NCBI GenBank assembly: GCA_025769875.1
Contig: JAGFNK010000116.1
Coordinates: 59,703 to 123,702 of the forward strand
Direction of reading: 5' to 3'
DNA length: 64,000 nt
From: Russula earlei
Taxonomy: Eukaryota > Basidiomycota > Agaricomycetes > Russulales > Russulaceae
Shown in pieces: positions 42,669 to 53,885 of this stretch (its first letter is position 1; the number at the start of each line of letters is the position of its first letter). A model generated the notes under the pieces. That model worked only from the letters and a program-made list of their open reading frames with translations, did not search any database and was not told the DNA's origin. Position numbers and translations under genes: made by a program.

Positions 42669-43751
42669 ATGAGTTCCTCAGCATCATCCCCAGCGCCTTC
42701 ATCCTCGAAAGGAAAGAGCTCTCCCACAGGTGGAGCCGCGGGAAAAATGGGCAGAACCAAACTCCAACGTCATGATGTGCCGATCCTCCAAGACAGTGCA
42801 GATGAATATGCTGACTGGAAGGGAGTAATGGAGGCAATATTCGAAGCAACAGATCTGTTAAACATCGTAAACGGAACTGAAAAGAAACTGGACACAAACG
42901 TTGACCCCGATGCCGCCGCCGACTGGACGGCAAGGGACCACGAAGCACACGCCCAAATCTTTATGTCTGTACGAGGGCACGCTCTCAAAACAATACTTGG
43001 CATAAAAGGTTCCACAGAGTGCTGGAAAAAGCTTTCAATTCAATTCGAAGGGCAAGGCGACCAACAAGTCGCCCACTTATTGTCAGACCTATATCTGACC
43101 ACCCTCTCAGACACCGAAGCAATGGCTCCCCAGCTCGAGCACAAAATGCAGCTCACACGCATGCTTGAAACACTCGGATACCCAATACCCAAAAACCTTC
43201 TCGCATGGATGATCATCATTGCACTCCCGGAAACGTTGGAAACTCATAAAACCATACTGTATTCCATGCCTTCCGACAAGCTCAGTACTGACTATGTCAT
43301 TGGCCAAATCCTGGCGAACGAACAACGCCGGATCCACGCGACTGGTACCACTGCAGCGGCCTACTTTGCCAAGGCAGGTAAAAAGGAGAAAAATAAAAAC
43401 AACCAAAGTGAGAAAAATAACAAAAAGTGCACCCACTGCAAGCGCAAGGGACACAAAGTAACGGAGTGCTGGAAACTCCACGGGAAACCCACCGAGAAGG
43501 CAAAAGTCGCAGCCACTGATGCTAGCGCACCGGGATCACCGATGTCCACATCGCTGACACTTACCAGCGCCGTGATCGCCAACGTCCCAGATCCTGACTA
43601 TGTTATTAGATTATACCATGCAGTTGGGGACGATCCTGACCTGACCACCGCCCACGCGTTAAAGACCCAGGATGAACTTCGAACAGCCAACCTCACTAAC
43701 AGTTTGGCTCATCGACTCTGGGGCATCTCGCATAATGACCTCTCACTGTGA
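42669..43751 (+). CDS. Copia Gag
   Basis: Capsid/nucleocapsid polyprotein of the element. The open frame begins ATG 42669 (MSSSASSPAPSSSKGKSS). Residues about 35-250 are the UBN2-type Gag domain (DEYADWKGVMEAIFEATDLL; ECWKKLSIQFEGQGDQQVAH). A CCHC zinc knuckle follows, CTHCKRKGHKVTEC, then WKLHG. The last ~25 codons (after DELRTANL) are out of frame with the protease, so the true Gag-Pol fusion switches frame near 43690. In copia elements Gag and Pol are normally one frame, so this looks like an indel. Confidence 0.9.
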   Translation: MSSSASSPAPSSSKGKSSPTGGAAGKMGRTKLQRHDVPILQDSADEYADWKGVMEAIFEATDLLNIVNGTEKKLDTNVDPDAAADWTARDHEAHAQIFMSVRGHALKTILGIKGSTECWKKLSIQFEGQGDQQVAHLLSDLYLTTLSDTEAMAPQLEHKMQLTRMLETLGYPIPKNLLAWMIIIALPETLETHKTILYSMPSDKLSTDYVIGQILANEQRRIHATGTTAAAYFAKAGKKEKNKNNQSEKNNKKCTHCKRKGHKVTECWKLHGKPTEKAKVAATDASAPGSPMSTSLTLTSAVIANVPDPDYVIRLYHAVGDDPDLTTAHALKTQDELRTANLTNSLAHRLWGISHNDLSL

Positions 43752-44355
43752 ATGGTTCAACCAATATACCACTCTCCCAAACCCAACTCAAGTCATGCTT
43801 GGAGATAATAGTTCTATTCCTGCAATTGGAGTCGGCCAAGTACAAGTCCGAATGCATGCAAACGGCACGTGGAGCAATGTTATGTTCCGCGACATCCTGC
43901 ACGTCCCAGACTTACACGGAAATCTCTTGTCAGTTTCCCATCTGGCTTGACGCGGCGCAGAAGTGCGATTCCAGAGTCAGACATGTGGCATATATGAACA
44001 GAACCAGCTAATATGTGAAGGGTCCCTACACGGTACACTATACGTCATGGCCATATCCTCCCCCAAGTCCCTGTCCGTGCGCATCACGACGCTGGACCAC
44101 TTCCCCGCGGAAGGCGACAAGCCATATGCAGTCACCCTCACTGCGCGCCTCAAAACATCCAAGGCCTCCCTACATGTTTGGCACCAGCGTCTCGGCCACT
44201 TGAATACCGACACCATAACCCGGATGCTGAAGAAAGGGATGGTGAAAGGGATGGAGATTACTGGAAAGCGACTCACCACCAGTATTTGTGAGCCTTGCTT
44301 GAAGGGAAAGCAAACGCGCCTCGAAATCTTGAAGGCGACAGGAAACGCGCGCTGA
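43672..44355 (+). pseudogene. Copia protease and GAG-pre-integrase region
   Basis: The frame contains WLIDSGASRIMTSHCEWF, the aspartic protease active site DSGA, followed by LHVPDLHGNLLSVSHLA. A TGA at about 43948 interrupts it, probably CGA to TGA. The same frame resumes to LHVWHQRLGHLNTDTITRML and the C-terminal HHCC-like Cys pair CEPCLKGKQTR of the pre-integrase domain, and ends at TGA 44355 after a frameshift. Confidence 0.85.
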
Positions 44356-44359
44356 TGTC

Positions 44360-45264
44360 ATGTTAGGCCGCGTCTTCTCCGACATCTGTGGGAAGATGCC
44401 CACTAGAACACCCCAGGGTCATGAGTACTTTGTCACCTTTGTGGATGACAAGTCGAGGAAAGTGTTTGTTGGTGGACTTAAATTCAAATCCGACACACTT
44501 GAGCACCTCAAAGCGTTCACGGCACGTGCTGAAGTCGAAACCGGTCAGCGGCTGAAAGTCCTCCGCTCCGACGGAGGGGGCGAATACACTGGGAAAGAGT
44601 CTCAGAAGTTCCTCACAGAGAAAGGAATTAGGCTGGAACTCACCACCCCAGACACATCTCAGCATAATGGGGTCGCGGAACGTATGAACCGGACGCTCTT
44701 GGACAAAGTCCGGGCAATGCTCACGGACGCCTTGCTGCCTGAGTCCTTCTGGCTCCATGCCCTTGAATACGCGGCGCATATCCACAACGTCACCCCCACA
44801 CATGCACTCGATGATATGACACCCGAGGAAGCCTGGAGCGGGAACAAACCCAACCTCTCACGGCTTCAGCGTCTTTGGCGCACGTGCGTTTGTCCACATC
44901 CCGGAGGATAAACGCACCAAGTTAGATGCGAGGTCACTGGTGTGCACACTCCTGGGATATGCTCCCCAGAGGAAAGCCTACAAACTTATCCACCGGCCCA
45001 CTCACCACATCCTTGAATCGCGCGACGTCGTATTCGATGAAGGGGGCCCAGCAATTCCGCATGTTGAGCAGGACAGTCCTCGAATCTGACTCAGACAGTG
45101 AAAATGAACAGGCAGATGGGGTGGAAAATGAGACTGAGGGGGCGGAAGGCCCACAACTGACGGTAGAGGCGGAACTACCACCGCGCGCCGAACCACAATG
45201 CGCGGTTCGACACCACTCCACCTGCCCAGCCATCAATACAAGCAGTACAACCTACACCATATGA
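44360..45264 (+). pseudogene. Copia integrase, frame-broken
   Basis: The frame 44360-44911 carries the integrase core: FVTFVDDKSRKVFV (first Asp), VLRSDGGGEYTG (second Asp), and DTSQHNGVAERMNRTLLDKV (Glu). A frame change near 44870 leads to ARAFVHIPEDKRTKLDARS and a second near 45080 to an acidic linker (LESDSDSENEQADGVENE). All three catalytic residues are present. Confidence 0.88.
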
Positions 45265-45478
45265 AGTGGACAACGTACCTGTCCAGCCCACTTCCGGACG
45301 ACCGAGGCGTACCATACGCGCACCAACTCGTGATGACGACCCCCTGGTATTCCACCACATCGTACATGCAACGTAAGAAACGTACCGAACGAGGAAACGT
45401 GGCACACATTGATGTGACCACTGACCCAAAAACTGTACGCGGAAGCCATGTCCCAGCCCCGATGCGGCGGAATGGGAA

Positions 45479-46965
45479 ATGGCTTGCGACGATGAGCGTC
45501 GCGCGTTCGAGTCCATGGATGTGTTCGAAATTGTCCCGCGGCCACAAAACCGAAAGGTAGTTGGCAGCAAATGGGTCTTCAAAATAAAGAGGGGACCGGA
45601 CGGAACAATAATCAAATATAAAGCTCGCCTTGTCGCGCAGGGATTCACCCAGATCGAAGGTATCGACTTCGAACAAAACCTTTGCGCCTGTCGCGAAACT
45701 CATGTCCCTACGTGCGATCCTCGCCCTAGCCGCTGCGCACAACCTAGAGGTCCATCAGATGGATGTCAAGTCAGCATACTTGAACGGAGAGCTGAAAGAT
45801 GAAATCTACATGGATGCACCTCCTGGCTTCGACATTCCAAACGGCATGGTACTGAAACTACTCAAAGCCGTCTATGGGACTAAGCAAGGGGGGAGAGTCT
45901 GGTATGAGAACATCAAAGACTCACTAGGTGACATGGGCTACACCCACACTGATGCCGACCACGCCGTCTTCGTCCGTCGTAACCATGAGCGCCTGTCCAT
46001 AATTGCGCTCTACGTTGATGATATCACCATGGTCTCTGATGACCTAGATTCCATCAACATTGACAAAAACAAACTAAAACAGAAGTATCAGATGACGGAA
46101 CTAGGGGAGATAACCTGGATACTTGGTGTACACGTCACGCGAAACCGGGAAGAGGGCTGGATAGCACTCTCTCAGGAGAAATACATTGAAGAAGTTCTTC
46201 AATGCCTAGGGAAGTTGGACGTTCGACCGATCAGCACCCCCATGCTAGCAAATGAACACCTCCTGAAAGTGGACGCACCGGATGTGGACGTCAAGTCCTA
46301 CCAACGCACACTCGGAGCCATCATGTACCTCATGCTAGGCACCCGACCTGATCTCGCCTTCACTGTCGCAGCCCTTGGACGACACGCTGCATGCCCCGGA
46401 AATGACCATCAACGCGCACTCGACCGCGCCATCCGATACATCCGAGGCACAAGCGACAAACGCCTAGTCTTCCAACGCGGTCTCGGGACTCAGCCAACCC
46501 TAGTCGGGTATGCGGATGCAGACTGGGCCAGCGACGTGAATGATCGCAAGTCCACATCGGGCTTCGTCTTCATGTTGGCAGGAGGGGCTGTGAGTTGGAG
46601 CTCAAAGAAACAAGCCTCGGTTGCATTGTCGAGCACCGAGGCAGAATACATTGCAGGAGCACATGCCTCTAAAGAGGCCATTTGGCTGATGACGTCTACT
46701 CACCGAATTGGGTGAAGACACACATCTCCCCACCACTCTCCATATCGACAACCAGTCAGCCATCGCCATCGCGAAGAACCTGGAGTTCCATGACTGCACG
46801 AAACACATTGAAGTGAGACACCACTTCCTGCGCCAGAAAGTCGAGCTCTGCGAAGTCGAACTCGCCTACATCCCTACTGGGGAACAACTTGTGGATGTGC
46901 TGACGAAGGGGCTGAGTCGAGAGAAACATGAGCATTTTATGCAGGAGATGGGAATATGCCACTAG
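45479..46965 (+). pseudogene. Copia reverse transcriptase and RNase H, frame-broken
   Basis: Reading starts in one frame (VVGSKWVFKIKRGPDGTIIK), shifts near 45680 into the long frame to 46715, and shifts again near 46705 to the last frame ending at 46965. Seen in order: TFAPVAKLMSLRAILALAAA, QMDVKSAYLNGELKDEIYM, IIALYVDDITMVSDD with the YVDD catalytic motif, then RNase H with GYADADWASDVNDRKSTSGF, SSTEAEYIAGAHASKEAIW and HIDNQSAIAIAKN. The order and motifs are complete, so only indels block expression. Confidence 0.92.
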
Positions 46966-46979
46966 GGCTGAGGGGGCAG

Positions 46980-47215
46980 TGTTGGAAACGCAGCCACCGC
47001 GTGGCAGAGAAACGGACCGAATGGACCGGATAGTTAGAACGCCGTGTTGATACCACCATTCCTTTTTCCTCAGTCTTTCATATACAAGACTGAGGTCAGT
47101 AGCACATTCCTTTACCATTTACATATACTCATTATGTACATAGCCTTCGTCCAACAGGTTAGCTTACTAACCTAATATTAGTCTTTCATATACAAGACTG
47201 AGCCTTCGTCCAACA
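46980..47215 (+). repeat. Copia 3' LTR
   Basis: 236 bp, ending in CA, preceded by the polypurine-type AGGGCTGAGGGGGCAG. It differs from the 5' LTR at six sites, all C/T or G/A. Confidence 0.95.
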
Positions 47216-47220
47216 CCTAG

Positions 47221-47263
47221 TACCTTGGATATATGCAGGAATCACTGTAAAGCAATTGATCAG
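47221..47263 (-). pseudogene. Short upstream piece of the pogo-like transposase exon
   Basis: Minus strand reads LIANCFTVIPAYIQGTR, which joins in frame to GVFTKVLIASAF across the copia element. It ends abruptly where an LTR-C fragment starts at 47264. Confidence 0.55.
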
Positions 47264-47523
47264 TGTTGAGATTATCATTGATTAGGGGTGTTACCACTAC
47301 CCTGGGACATTGTGATGTAATCACAGCCAAGGCATGTTAATGTGCTGGTTACACAAATTGGGCAACACTGGGCTCAGGCACATTGATGCACCAGATCATG
47401 CAGACTGGCTCAGCTCATATGCTGAGATCTGCATTGGCTATAATGATAAGTTAATTGATGACAATCAGTAGTTAATAACAACTGATCCTTGTATGATCCT
47501 TGTTGCTGATTGATGGTAGCTAC
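47264..47523 (+). repeat. LTR-C copy 2, 5' fragment, CpG-free
   Basis: Begins TGTTGAGATTATC and follows LTR-C for about 260 bp. The middle section has no CpG where copy 3 has about 16. The 3' part is replaced by an LTR-A fragment. Confidence 0.8.
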
Positions 47524-47661
47524 TGTCAGGACTCACTGTTGAACAATCCAGTTCAAGAGTGAGATAGAAGCTTGGAGATGAGTCAACTGAGTTTGAGAAC
47601 AAAGTTGGTGAAGAGCACAGTCCAAATAAGTAGCAAGTACCAGAGAGGCACTGGTACTGGC
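47524..47661 (-). repeat. LTR-A fragment (copy 5)
   Basis: 138 bp matching the end of LTR-A copy 3 (from TGTCAGGACTCACTG), inserted in LTR-C and cut at 47661 by LTR-E. Confidence 0.8.
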
Positions 47662-48181
47662 TGTTAAGATCTGCTTGATCTTAATACCGACTCTTAGTGA
47701 AAGAGTTGCTTGATATAGTTCAAGCACTAGACTTCAAATCCTTTGATATTATCTCAGGAAGAGTAGATGTAAGAGATGAGAAGGGCCTCTTTCACTAGAG
47801 CAATGACTTTGTTTAGAGAGCTTGACAAGATAATTATTTCTTGTAAAAGAGTAAGTCGAGTGTAAGGCTCAACTCTTGGTACATCTGAGTATGTATACAA
47901 TATCTCGATAATGGCTGATCTGATTTGTACGAAACTTGGGGAGCACATAACTGAGACCCAGTAGTGTCCAAAGATGTAGAGTGCAATTCGAAAGCATCAG
48001 AAATGACTCACATGTGAGTCATTCTCTCCTAGTATCTGTCATCCATCCAGTAAGCAGTCACTAAGCATGAATCAGCAAATCAGTAAGCATCAGTAAGTGA
48101 AGTGAGTAAGCAACAGTAAGTGGGAATGAGTAAGCAAGCATAGGTAAACAAACAGGCAGGAATGCAAATTGAGTCCTAACA
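47662..48181 (-). repeat. LTR-E copy 2
   Basis: Reverse-oriented copy of the LTR at 13332-13867, from TGTTAAGATC to GTCCTAACA on the plus strand. The flanking 5-mers CTGGC and GAAAT differ, and the rest of the LTR-A into which it inserted is missing on the right, so this junction was rearranged. Confidence 0.85.
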
Positions 48182-48555
48182 GAAATGCTCCCTTCCATGT
48201 GAGTGAATACCTCAAGGCTAATGTAGGATATGATGCTGCTATTATGATCTATGGTTCAAACATGGCCACAGTGTGGTTTAAACTGGAAGTTTTATTCCAG
48301 CATTTGCAGCTACTGTGGGTGATCAGGAACTTGCCAATTGATCACCACCTCACCAGTCACAAATGTCACAAAAGTGATAGACATGTAACACATGCCAAAT
48401 TAAAGCCCAGGATGAAATATCCCCACCTATTTACAAAGGTGATTTGATTAGGTGGGACTAAGGAAAACTGTTGTGAAATCCAGTTTCAATACTTAAGTCT
48501 AGAATGATGGTATGGTAGTATTGTAAGGTGTGGTATTGTAAGTAAAAAGTGAGCG
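48182..48555. other. Unassigned AT-rich flank
   Basis: A plus-strand frame (48169-48447) overlaps the LTR end and has no recognisable domain. No other feature is seen. Confidence 0.3.
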
Positions 48556-49438
48556 GTGTGAGGTAGGGCCACCAACCATACCATATATGGCTATGGCTGT
48601 ACTTGATACAGTATGTATATGGCTACTATCTGTACTGTTACCTGTACCATATGCTTCCACTTCAGCAGCCTATATGGTATGGTACAGGGTAGAAGACAGC
48701 TGTAATATGGCATTACGGGTTATTACAGTCAAGAAAACTTTGATTAAACTCAATGAATGACAATGATATCCATTATTCATTACCTATAACCATAAGGTCA
48801 TCAATGGCTCATCATGTAACACATAAGTGCTGCTTGACACACATCAATGTCTAGATAGTCTCTGGATGTAGGCTGGCTCTTCATAATGATGAGCAACATG
48901 AGAGGTTGACAATGACAAGCAGCTTGGGGCGAGGTGGTGAACAGGGTGGAGGGTGTGGTTGCCATGGCTGATGGAGCCAGTCCTGGGACAACAAGTGGCG
49001 CTAAGACATTGGTGAGTGAGACTGAGACTGAGCAGGTGACAGGGTGCAAGATGACAATGGAGGTGGCAGCATATAGCATTAAGATGTTGGAGGCTGAAGC
49101 TGAGGCCTATGAGGGCAGGTGATGAGACTGAGGTGATTAGCAAGACTAAGAGGTGTGGTGGCAGCAGCTGGCTGAGCTAAGGCTGGGGTGACAGAAGCAG
49201 ATGGCAGGCCTGAGGCTGGCACTGGTGCTGAGACAGATGCTGCAACAGGCAACACTGAGAGTGCAGGAGTTGATGAGACAGAGGGGTGTCAGTTGGGACC
49301 AAGGTGGCTGGCAAGGCTAAGGGCATGGTGACTGGTTATACTAGTGATACTGGACATGTGGTGACAGTGGCTGGTGATGTTCACTGAGGGCATGAGAACT
49401 AAAGTGATGGCTCAGGTGGGCAGGGCAGAGGATATAGG

Positions 49439-51368
49439 TGTGACAACTCACTGTTGAACAATCCAGTTCAAGAGCGAGGGAGAAGCTCAAAATGAGTCGA
49501 TAAACGTCCAAGACAGCGTGAGCAAGAAGTAGGGTCCAAAGCAGTACCAAGTACCAAAGAGGTACGGTTACTGGTAGTATCGAGAAGTTACGCAGGGAAG
49601 AGGCCAGATTGATCACAAGGGGACAGTCCTTAAAGGAGTATCCCAGGGATGGAGAGTGCCATAAACAAATGAACAGTCTGAAGACTGTCTGCTACTTTAT
49701 TGAGCATTTATATACTACAGAAGAACTGCTAAATGGGGAACAAGTCATAACCTTGTTACCAAGCACCATTGCTGGATGAGTAAGAAGTCGGAGTATGCTT
49801 ACTGAGCATGCTCAGTCATGCTCAGTAAGCTGCTGAGTAAGAAGGCTCTTATTGATGAGTAAGAGCCACTACTGTCCACGTGTTCACTGCCTTGGTACAT
49901 GTGCAAGACACCTGATTCATTTATTGTTAGTTAGTTTAGGGCCAGTCATTTGAGGACTTGTAGTTTGGTTCAGGGAGTAGAGTTGCTTATAAGGCCCTTT
50001 ATATAGTTCTATTAGGGTCCTTAGAGTCGACCCTAATACTTATATTAAGGTCCTTAGTATTGCTTGATAGTTCGTTCTAAGGTTATTTGAGTTAGTCTAA
50101 TAACACTTTGTAGGCTTGTTAGTGTCTTGTTAGTTCCTCTTGTAGAGCACTTAGAGTTGTCATAAAGGGTCCTTAGAGAGGCTATAATACTGTCCTTTAC
50201 TGCTAAAAGGGTTGCCACTAAGTGGGGCTTGCTGTATGTCAATTGTGCCAAGAATCGCTCACACGACAATGTGTCATGAACCATTCTCCGGAGAGGGCCC
50301 TTGAAGGACCCTTCCTTATAGGAGGAAACCTGGTCTCTATGGTGTCACCCTGTTCACACGAGCAAAAGGGGTGAGTAGAGGTGTCCACAATATCGCGCGC
50401 GCATTGTTGCGCGAGCGATTCTCGGCACAATCGACATACAGCAAGCCCTACTTAAAGGCAACCCTTCTAGCAACAAAAGACAGTATTAGGGCCTTCCTAA
50501 GGACCCTTTGGAATGACCCTAGGAGCTCTACAATAGGCACTAACCTAGTATCAATGGCCCTACAACGCGTTATTAGACCAACTCTAATAACTATAGAACG
50601 ACTATAAGGCAATACTAAGGACCTTAATAGAAGTATTAGGGTCGACTCTAAGGACCCTAATAGAACTATATAAGGGCCTTATAAGATGACACTATTCCCT
50701 AATCAAACTACAAGTCCTCAAATGACCGGCCCTAAACTAACTAACAAGAAATGAATCAGGTGCTTACACGTGCACTAAAAGTAGTAAACACGTGGACAGT
50801 GGAAACTCTTACTCATCGAGAAGAGTCTTCTTACTCAGCAGCTTACTGAGCATGACTGAGCATGCTCAGTAAGCGTCCTCCGACTTCTTACTCATCACTC
50901 TATTGTGCTTGATAACAAGGTTATGACTTGTTCCCTATTTAGCAGTTCTCTTGTAGTATATAAGCGCTCAATAAAGTAGCAGACAGTCCTCAGACTGTCC
51001 ATTTGTTTACGGCACTCTCCATCCCTGGGATACTCCTTTAAGGACCGTCCCCTTGTGACCACTCTGGCCTCTTCCCTGCGTGATTGTTCTACTCTCACAG
51101 TAACAGTACCTCTCTGGTATTTGTTACTACTCTGGACTCTACTCCTTGCCCACGCCGTCTTGGACGTCTATCGACTCGTCTTCAAGCTTATCCCTCGCTC
51201 TTGAACTGGATAGTTCAACAGTGAGTCTTGACACAATGCATGTGCGATATTGTGGACACCTCTACTCACCCCTTTTGTCCATGTGAACAGGGTGACACCA
51301 TAGAGGCTGGGTTTCCTCTAATAAGGAAGGGTCCTTCAAGGGCCCTCTCCAGAGAATGGTTCATGACA
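49439..51368 (-). repeat. Outer LTR-A (copy 6), split by another LTR-A
   Basis: Left part 49439-50271 and right part 51234-51368 together make one LTR-A in minus orientation. The flanks are ATAGG and GTAGG, a 5-bp duplication with one transition. Copy 7 sits inside it in the opposite orientation. Confidence 0.88.
50272..51233 (+). repeat. Inner solo LTR-A (copy 7) with 5-bp target duplication
   Basis: 962 bp, TGTCATGAACC to GTCTTGACA, flanked by exact CAATG (50267-50271; 51234-51238). The target is a position inside another LTR-A copy, so this is the later of the two insertions. Confidence 0.95.
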
Positions 51369-51906
51369 GTAGGGGCAATGGTGACAATGTAGACTTGGTG
51401 GTATAGATGGGTGGAGTAGAAATGGTGATGAGAGAGAGTTGGGACTGAGGGTGAGGTGACCAGGTGGGCAGTGCTAGAATGCTGATGGATGAGGCAGAGA
51501 CAACTGGGCTGGTGTTGAGACAGCAGCTGCGACTATAAGGGGGGTGGCTGACAATGGTTGTGATACAGTGGGCTGGAGTAAAATGACAAGCATAGGCAAA
51601 GCCATGAGAGCAATGGCAGTGACTGGTCAGACTAAAGCAGGAGTGGTGGGAATGAGTGGCACTTGGGATACATGAGACAGTTGAGACATCAGCAGGGTTT
51701 GTCTTGCAATTGAGTACAACTAATATACAGCCTGTATATATGGCTTGATGGCATCCCTTATACAGTATGGTACAGGTAACTTACCATACCAGCAACCATA
51801 CCGTCAGGGTACACTTCCACTACCCAGACAGTATGGTACAGGATACCATATTACAGTAGCCATAAGCTTTATGTGTATGGGTTCAGTTGGCAGCCCTAGT
51901 GTGAGG

Positions 51907-52316
51907 GCAGTGGGTGCAATGGTTGCACTGCATTTGAGGGTCCTACTGATGAGGCCAGTGATGATGAGTGAGTGATTGCTACTATGTATGGTCTTATTGG
52001 CTGACTGGACCACCTGATGGACCAGATCTAGTTGATCATTTCTACAAGTCTATGCTCTTGGACAATCAAACTCCACCCTCCACTATGACAGAAGGCATGA
52101 TGCAGGGGTGACCACAGCCAAAATATTCCTTGAAAACAACTTGATGAACCTCCATTGTTCTTTGATAGAATGACATTCATGGCACTCAATGGTATAAATA
52201 CAAAGTTTTAAATGGAGTTGTTCAAGCAGATACAGGGGAAAATGAAATTGGCAAGATGGTGCTCAATTGGTGAGTTCCCAATCACCCACAGTATCATTGC
52301 ATACAAGAATGGATAA
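51907..52316. other. Edge of the repeat block, no gene seen
   Basis: AT-rich, unassigned. Composition changes sharply to GC-rich at about 52330. Confidence 0.35.
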
Positions 52317-53372
52317 GTGACACGTGATGCTACTCAAAGGTACGACAATGCGGAGGCTTCTGCCGGAGAGGCCCTCGTTCTCGACCCCCGCTTCACGAAA
52401 GCGTGTTATCGTCGTGGCCTTGCGCGCAAGGGAAACCTCGATCTTGATCGCGCTGCTGTCGTTACATATGACCCTCCTCACCTGGCCTGTCGTAAGGTGG
52501 CACCGAGACCGACGCGTATTGTACACACGAACGTCAGACTTTCGAACCGTCTTGAAGAGGGACCCAACTCGGCAGAGGCAAAAACCGCGCTTGGCGAGAC
52601 GCTCGACCTTATGCGCGCGCGCAATGACGAGGATGACGTCGCAGTCTTCGATGATGAGACCCCTCGGCTGAGTGAGCCGAAGGCCGAGCTCGAGCTCGAG
52701 TCGGTATCTGACTCGAGTGATTGGAACCACGACGGGAACGGAATCGCGTGCAGGATCTATAATCACGATGGCTATCTGTGCGGTACTCGATGCAGGCTTT
52801 CGCATGCACCGGACTATAGGATCGTGCGCGATCGATTGTGGGTCTTGAGCGCCCCTTCCAGGAACAAATTTACTGAGTGAGATCGTCTAGGGGCCGCAAT
52901 GTTTGCGTATTCTTCCTACTCGGCAACGGCAAATTTGGTGACTTCGGATGCATATATTCCCACGACAAGAAGTACTTGCCGTCGGAGGCTGGTGGGAAAA
53001 TGAGGCTGAATGCATCCCCCTCCGCCAGATTTCTGACTCTTTGAGTCCCGGTGAAATTTCCGTGTAAATGCCACATCTTTTAAGGGTCGTGAACGATCGT
53101 GTTCCTTGGTAGAGGCGTGACAGAGCTTCGATGGACGAAGCCGACGGGCCTTTGAACGATTTGGATTGCGTCCGGGATCACGAGGGTATTGAAGCTGCGA
53201 GGAGGGCAGGCAGGAAAGGAGGAGCATGGGGTCGACCAGGGGTGCAAATTGGCGTGGTGGTCGACGAGGTGGTCGCGGTAGGGGCAGAGGTAGAAGCCTG
53301 TTTGTCCAAAATATCGACCTTGATGAAGATTTCGACGCGGAGATTGAGGAGACAATAACAGGTTTGCTCCAC
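52317..53372 (+). pseudogene. TPR / CCCH zinc-finger / RGG protein, 5'-truncated and frame-broken
   Basis: The first frame (to 52880) starts inside a tetratricopeptide repeat (AEASAGEALVLDPRFTKACY and RRGLARKGNLDLDRAAV). An internal one-base frame change near 52560 separates SDFRTVLKRDP from NSAEAKTALGETLDL. DWNHDGNGIACRIYNHDGYL, CGTRCRLSHAPD is the first CCCH finger. In another frame at 52890-53050 comes GRNVCVFFLLGNGKFGDFGC then IYSHDKKYLPS, a second CCCH finger whose second Cys is Gly. An RGG-rich end follows (WRGGRRGGRGRGRGRSLFVQ, 53240-53300). Such proteins bind RNA. The N-terminus is cut off at the repeat boundary. Confidence 0.65.
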
Positions 53373-53553
53373 CTCCGAGCGGATGTGGATCCGAGGAAAT
53401 GAGGCCCCGAAGGCGGGACCAACGCGACTCCATTGCCCAGTCGGACTTGCCTCCTAGCGGATGTGGATCCGAGGAAATAAGGGCCCGAAGGCGGGACCAA
53501 CGCGACTCCGTTTTCACTGGGAAAAAAAGCATGCATTGCCCAGTCGGACTTGC
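53372..53553 (+). repeat. Tandem duplication in the upstream module of secreted-protein gene 2
   Basis: Two adjacent units (53372-53449 and 53450-53553), each starting CCTCC.AGCGGATGTGGATCC and ending CCCAGTCGGACTTGC. The second has about 26 extra bases before the end. A single copy of the unit lies at 59731-59840 upstream of gene 3. Confidence 0.8.
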
Positions 53554-53737
53554 AGAGGGTGTTTGATCAAATTGTGCGACGATTGAGTACTTGCTATCAG
53601 CTGATGAGGTGGGAGCACTCTGGCACCGGCAGTGCGGAGTTTTGAGGCGCTCGGGACTCTTAACGCTTACAGGCCTAAATGATTGATGACGGGGGCTTCC
53701 AATCCTCGCTGGTATCCCGAGGCCGAGGTTCAAGGAG

Positions 53738-53747
53738 TATATTAAGA
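53738..53747 (+). promoter_or_regulatory. TATA-like box of secreted-protein gene 2
   Basis: GTATATTAAG, 76 bp before the shared leader motif GGTACTGGTTACCG and 148 bp before ATG. Confidence 0.5.
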
Positions 53748-53885
53748 ACGGACAAGTAGGGGGTTTGACCCTCACATCCAAGAGCTGTGCTCCCCATTCG
53801 TTCCACGCGACTTGGTACTGGTTACCGGCATTTTCACTCCCTCGCAGACTTTTTCATATTTTGAATCGACAATCCCACGCACCAG

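Larger units (their letters stand above)
42361..47215 (+). mobile_element. Ty1/copia retrotransposon, full length but broken
   Basis: 4,855 bp bounded by 236-bp LTRs and an exact CCTAG target duplication (42356-42360 and 47216-47220). Gene order is Gag, protease, integrase, reverse transcriptase and RNase H, which defines copia. The two LTRs differ at six positions, all transitions, so insertion was fairly recent. The internal coding region nevertheless needs at least five frame changes and has a stop in the protease region. It is inserted in a pogo-like transposase gene. Confidence 0.95.
48564..51898. mobile_element. Non-autonomous hAT-like element containing nested LTRs
   Basis: Ends TAGGGCCACCAAC... 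and ...GTTGGCAGCCCTA are inverted, and both sides carry the exact 8-bp duplication GTGTGAGG (48556-48563; 51899-51906). Subterminal regions repeat ACCATAC and GGTATGGTAC motifs. Without the nested LTRs the element is about 1.4 kb. Its interior is a decayed Ser/Thr/Ala/Val/Pro-rich coding-like region on the minus strand (48801-49438 and 51369-51700), not a transposase. Confidence 0.85.
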
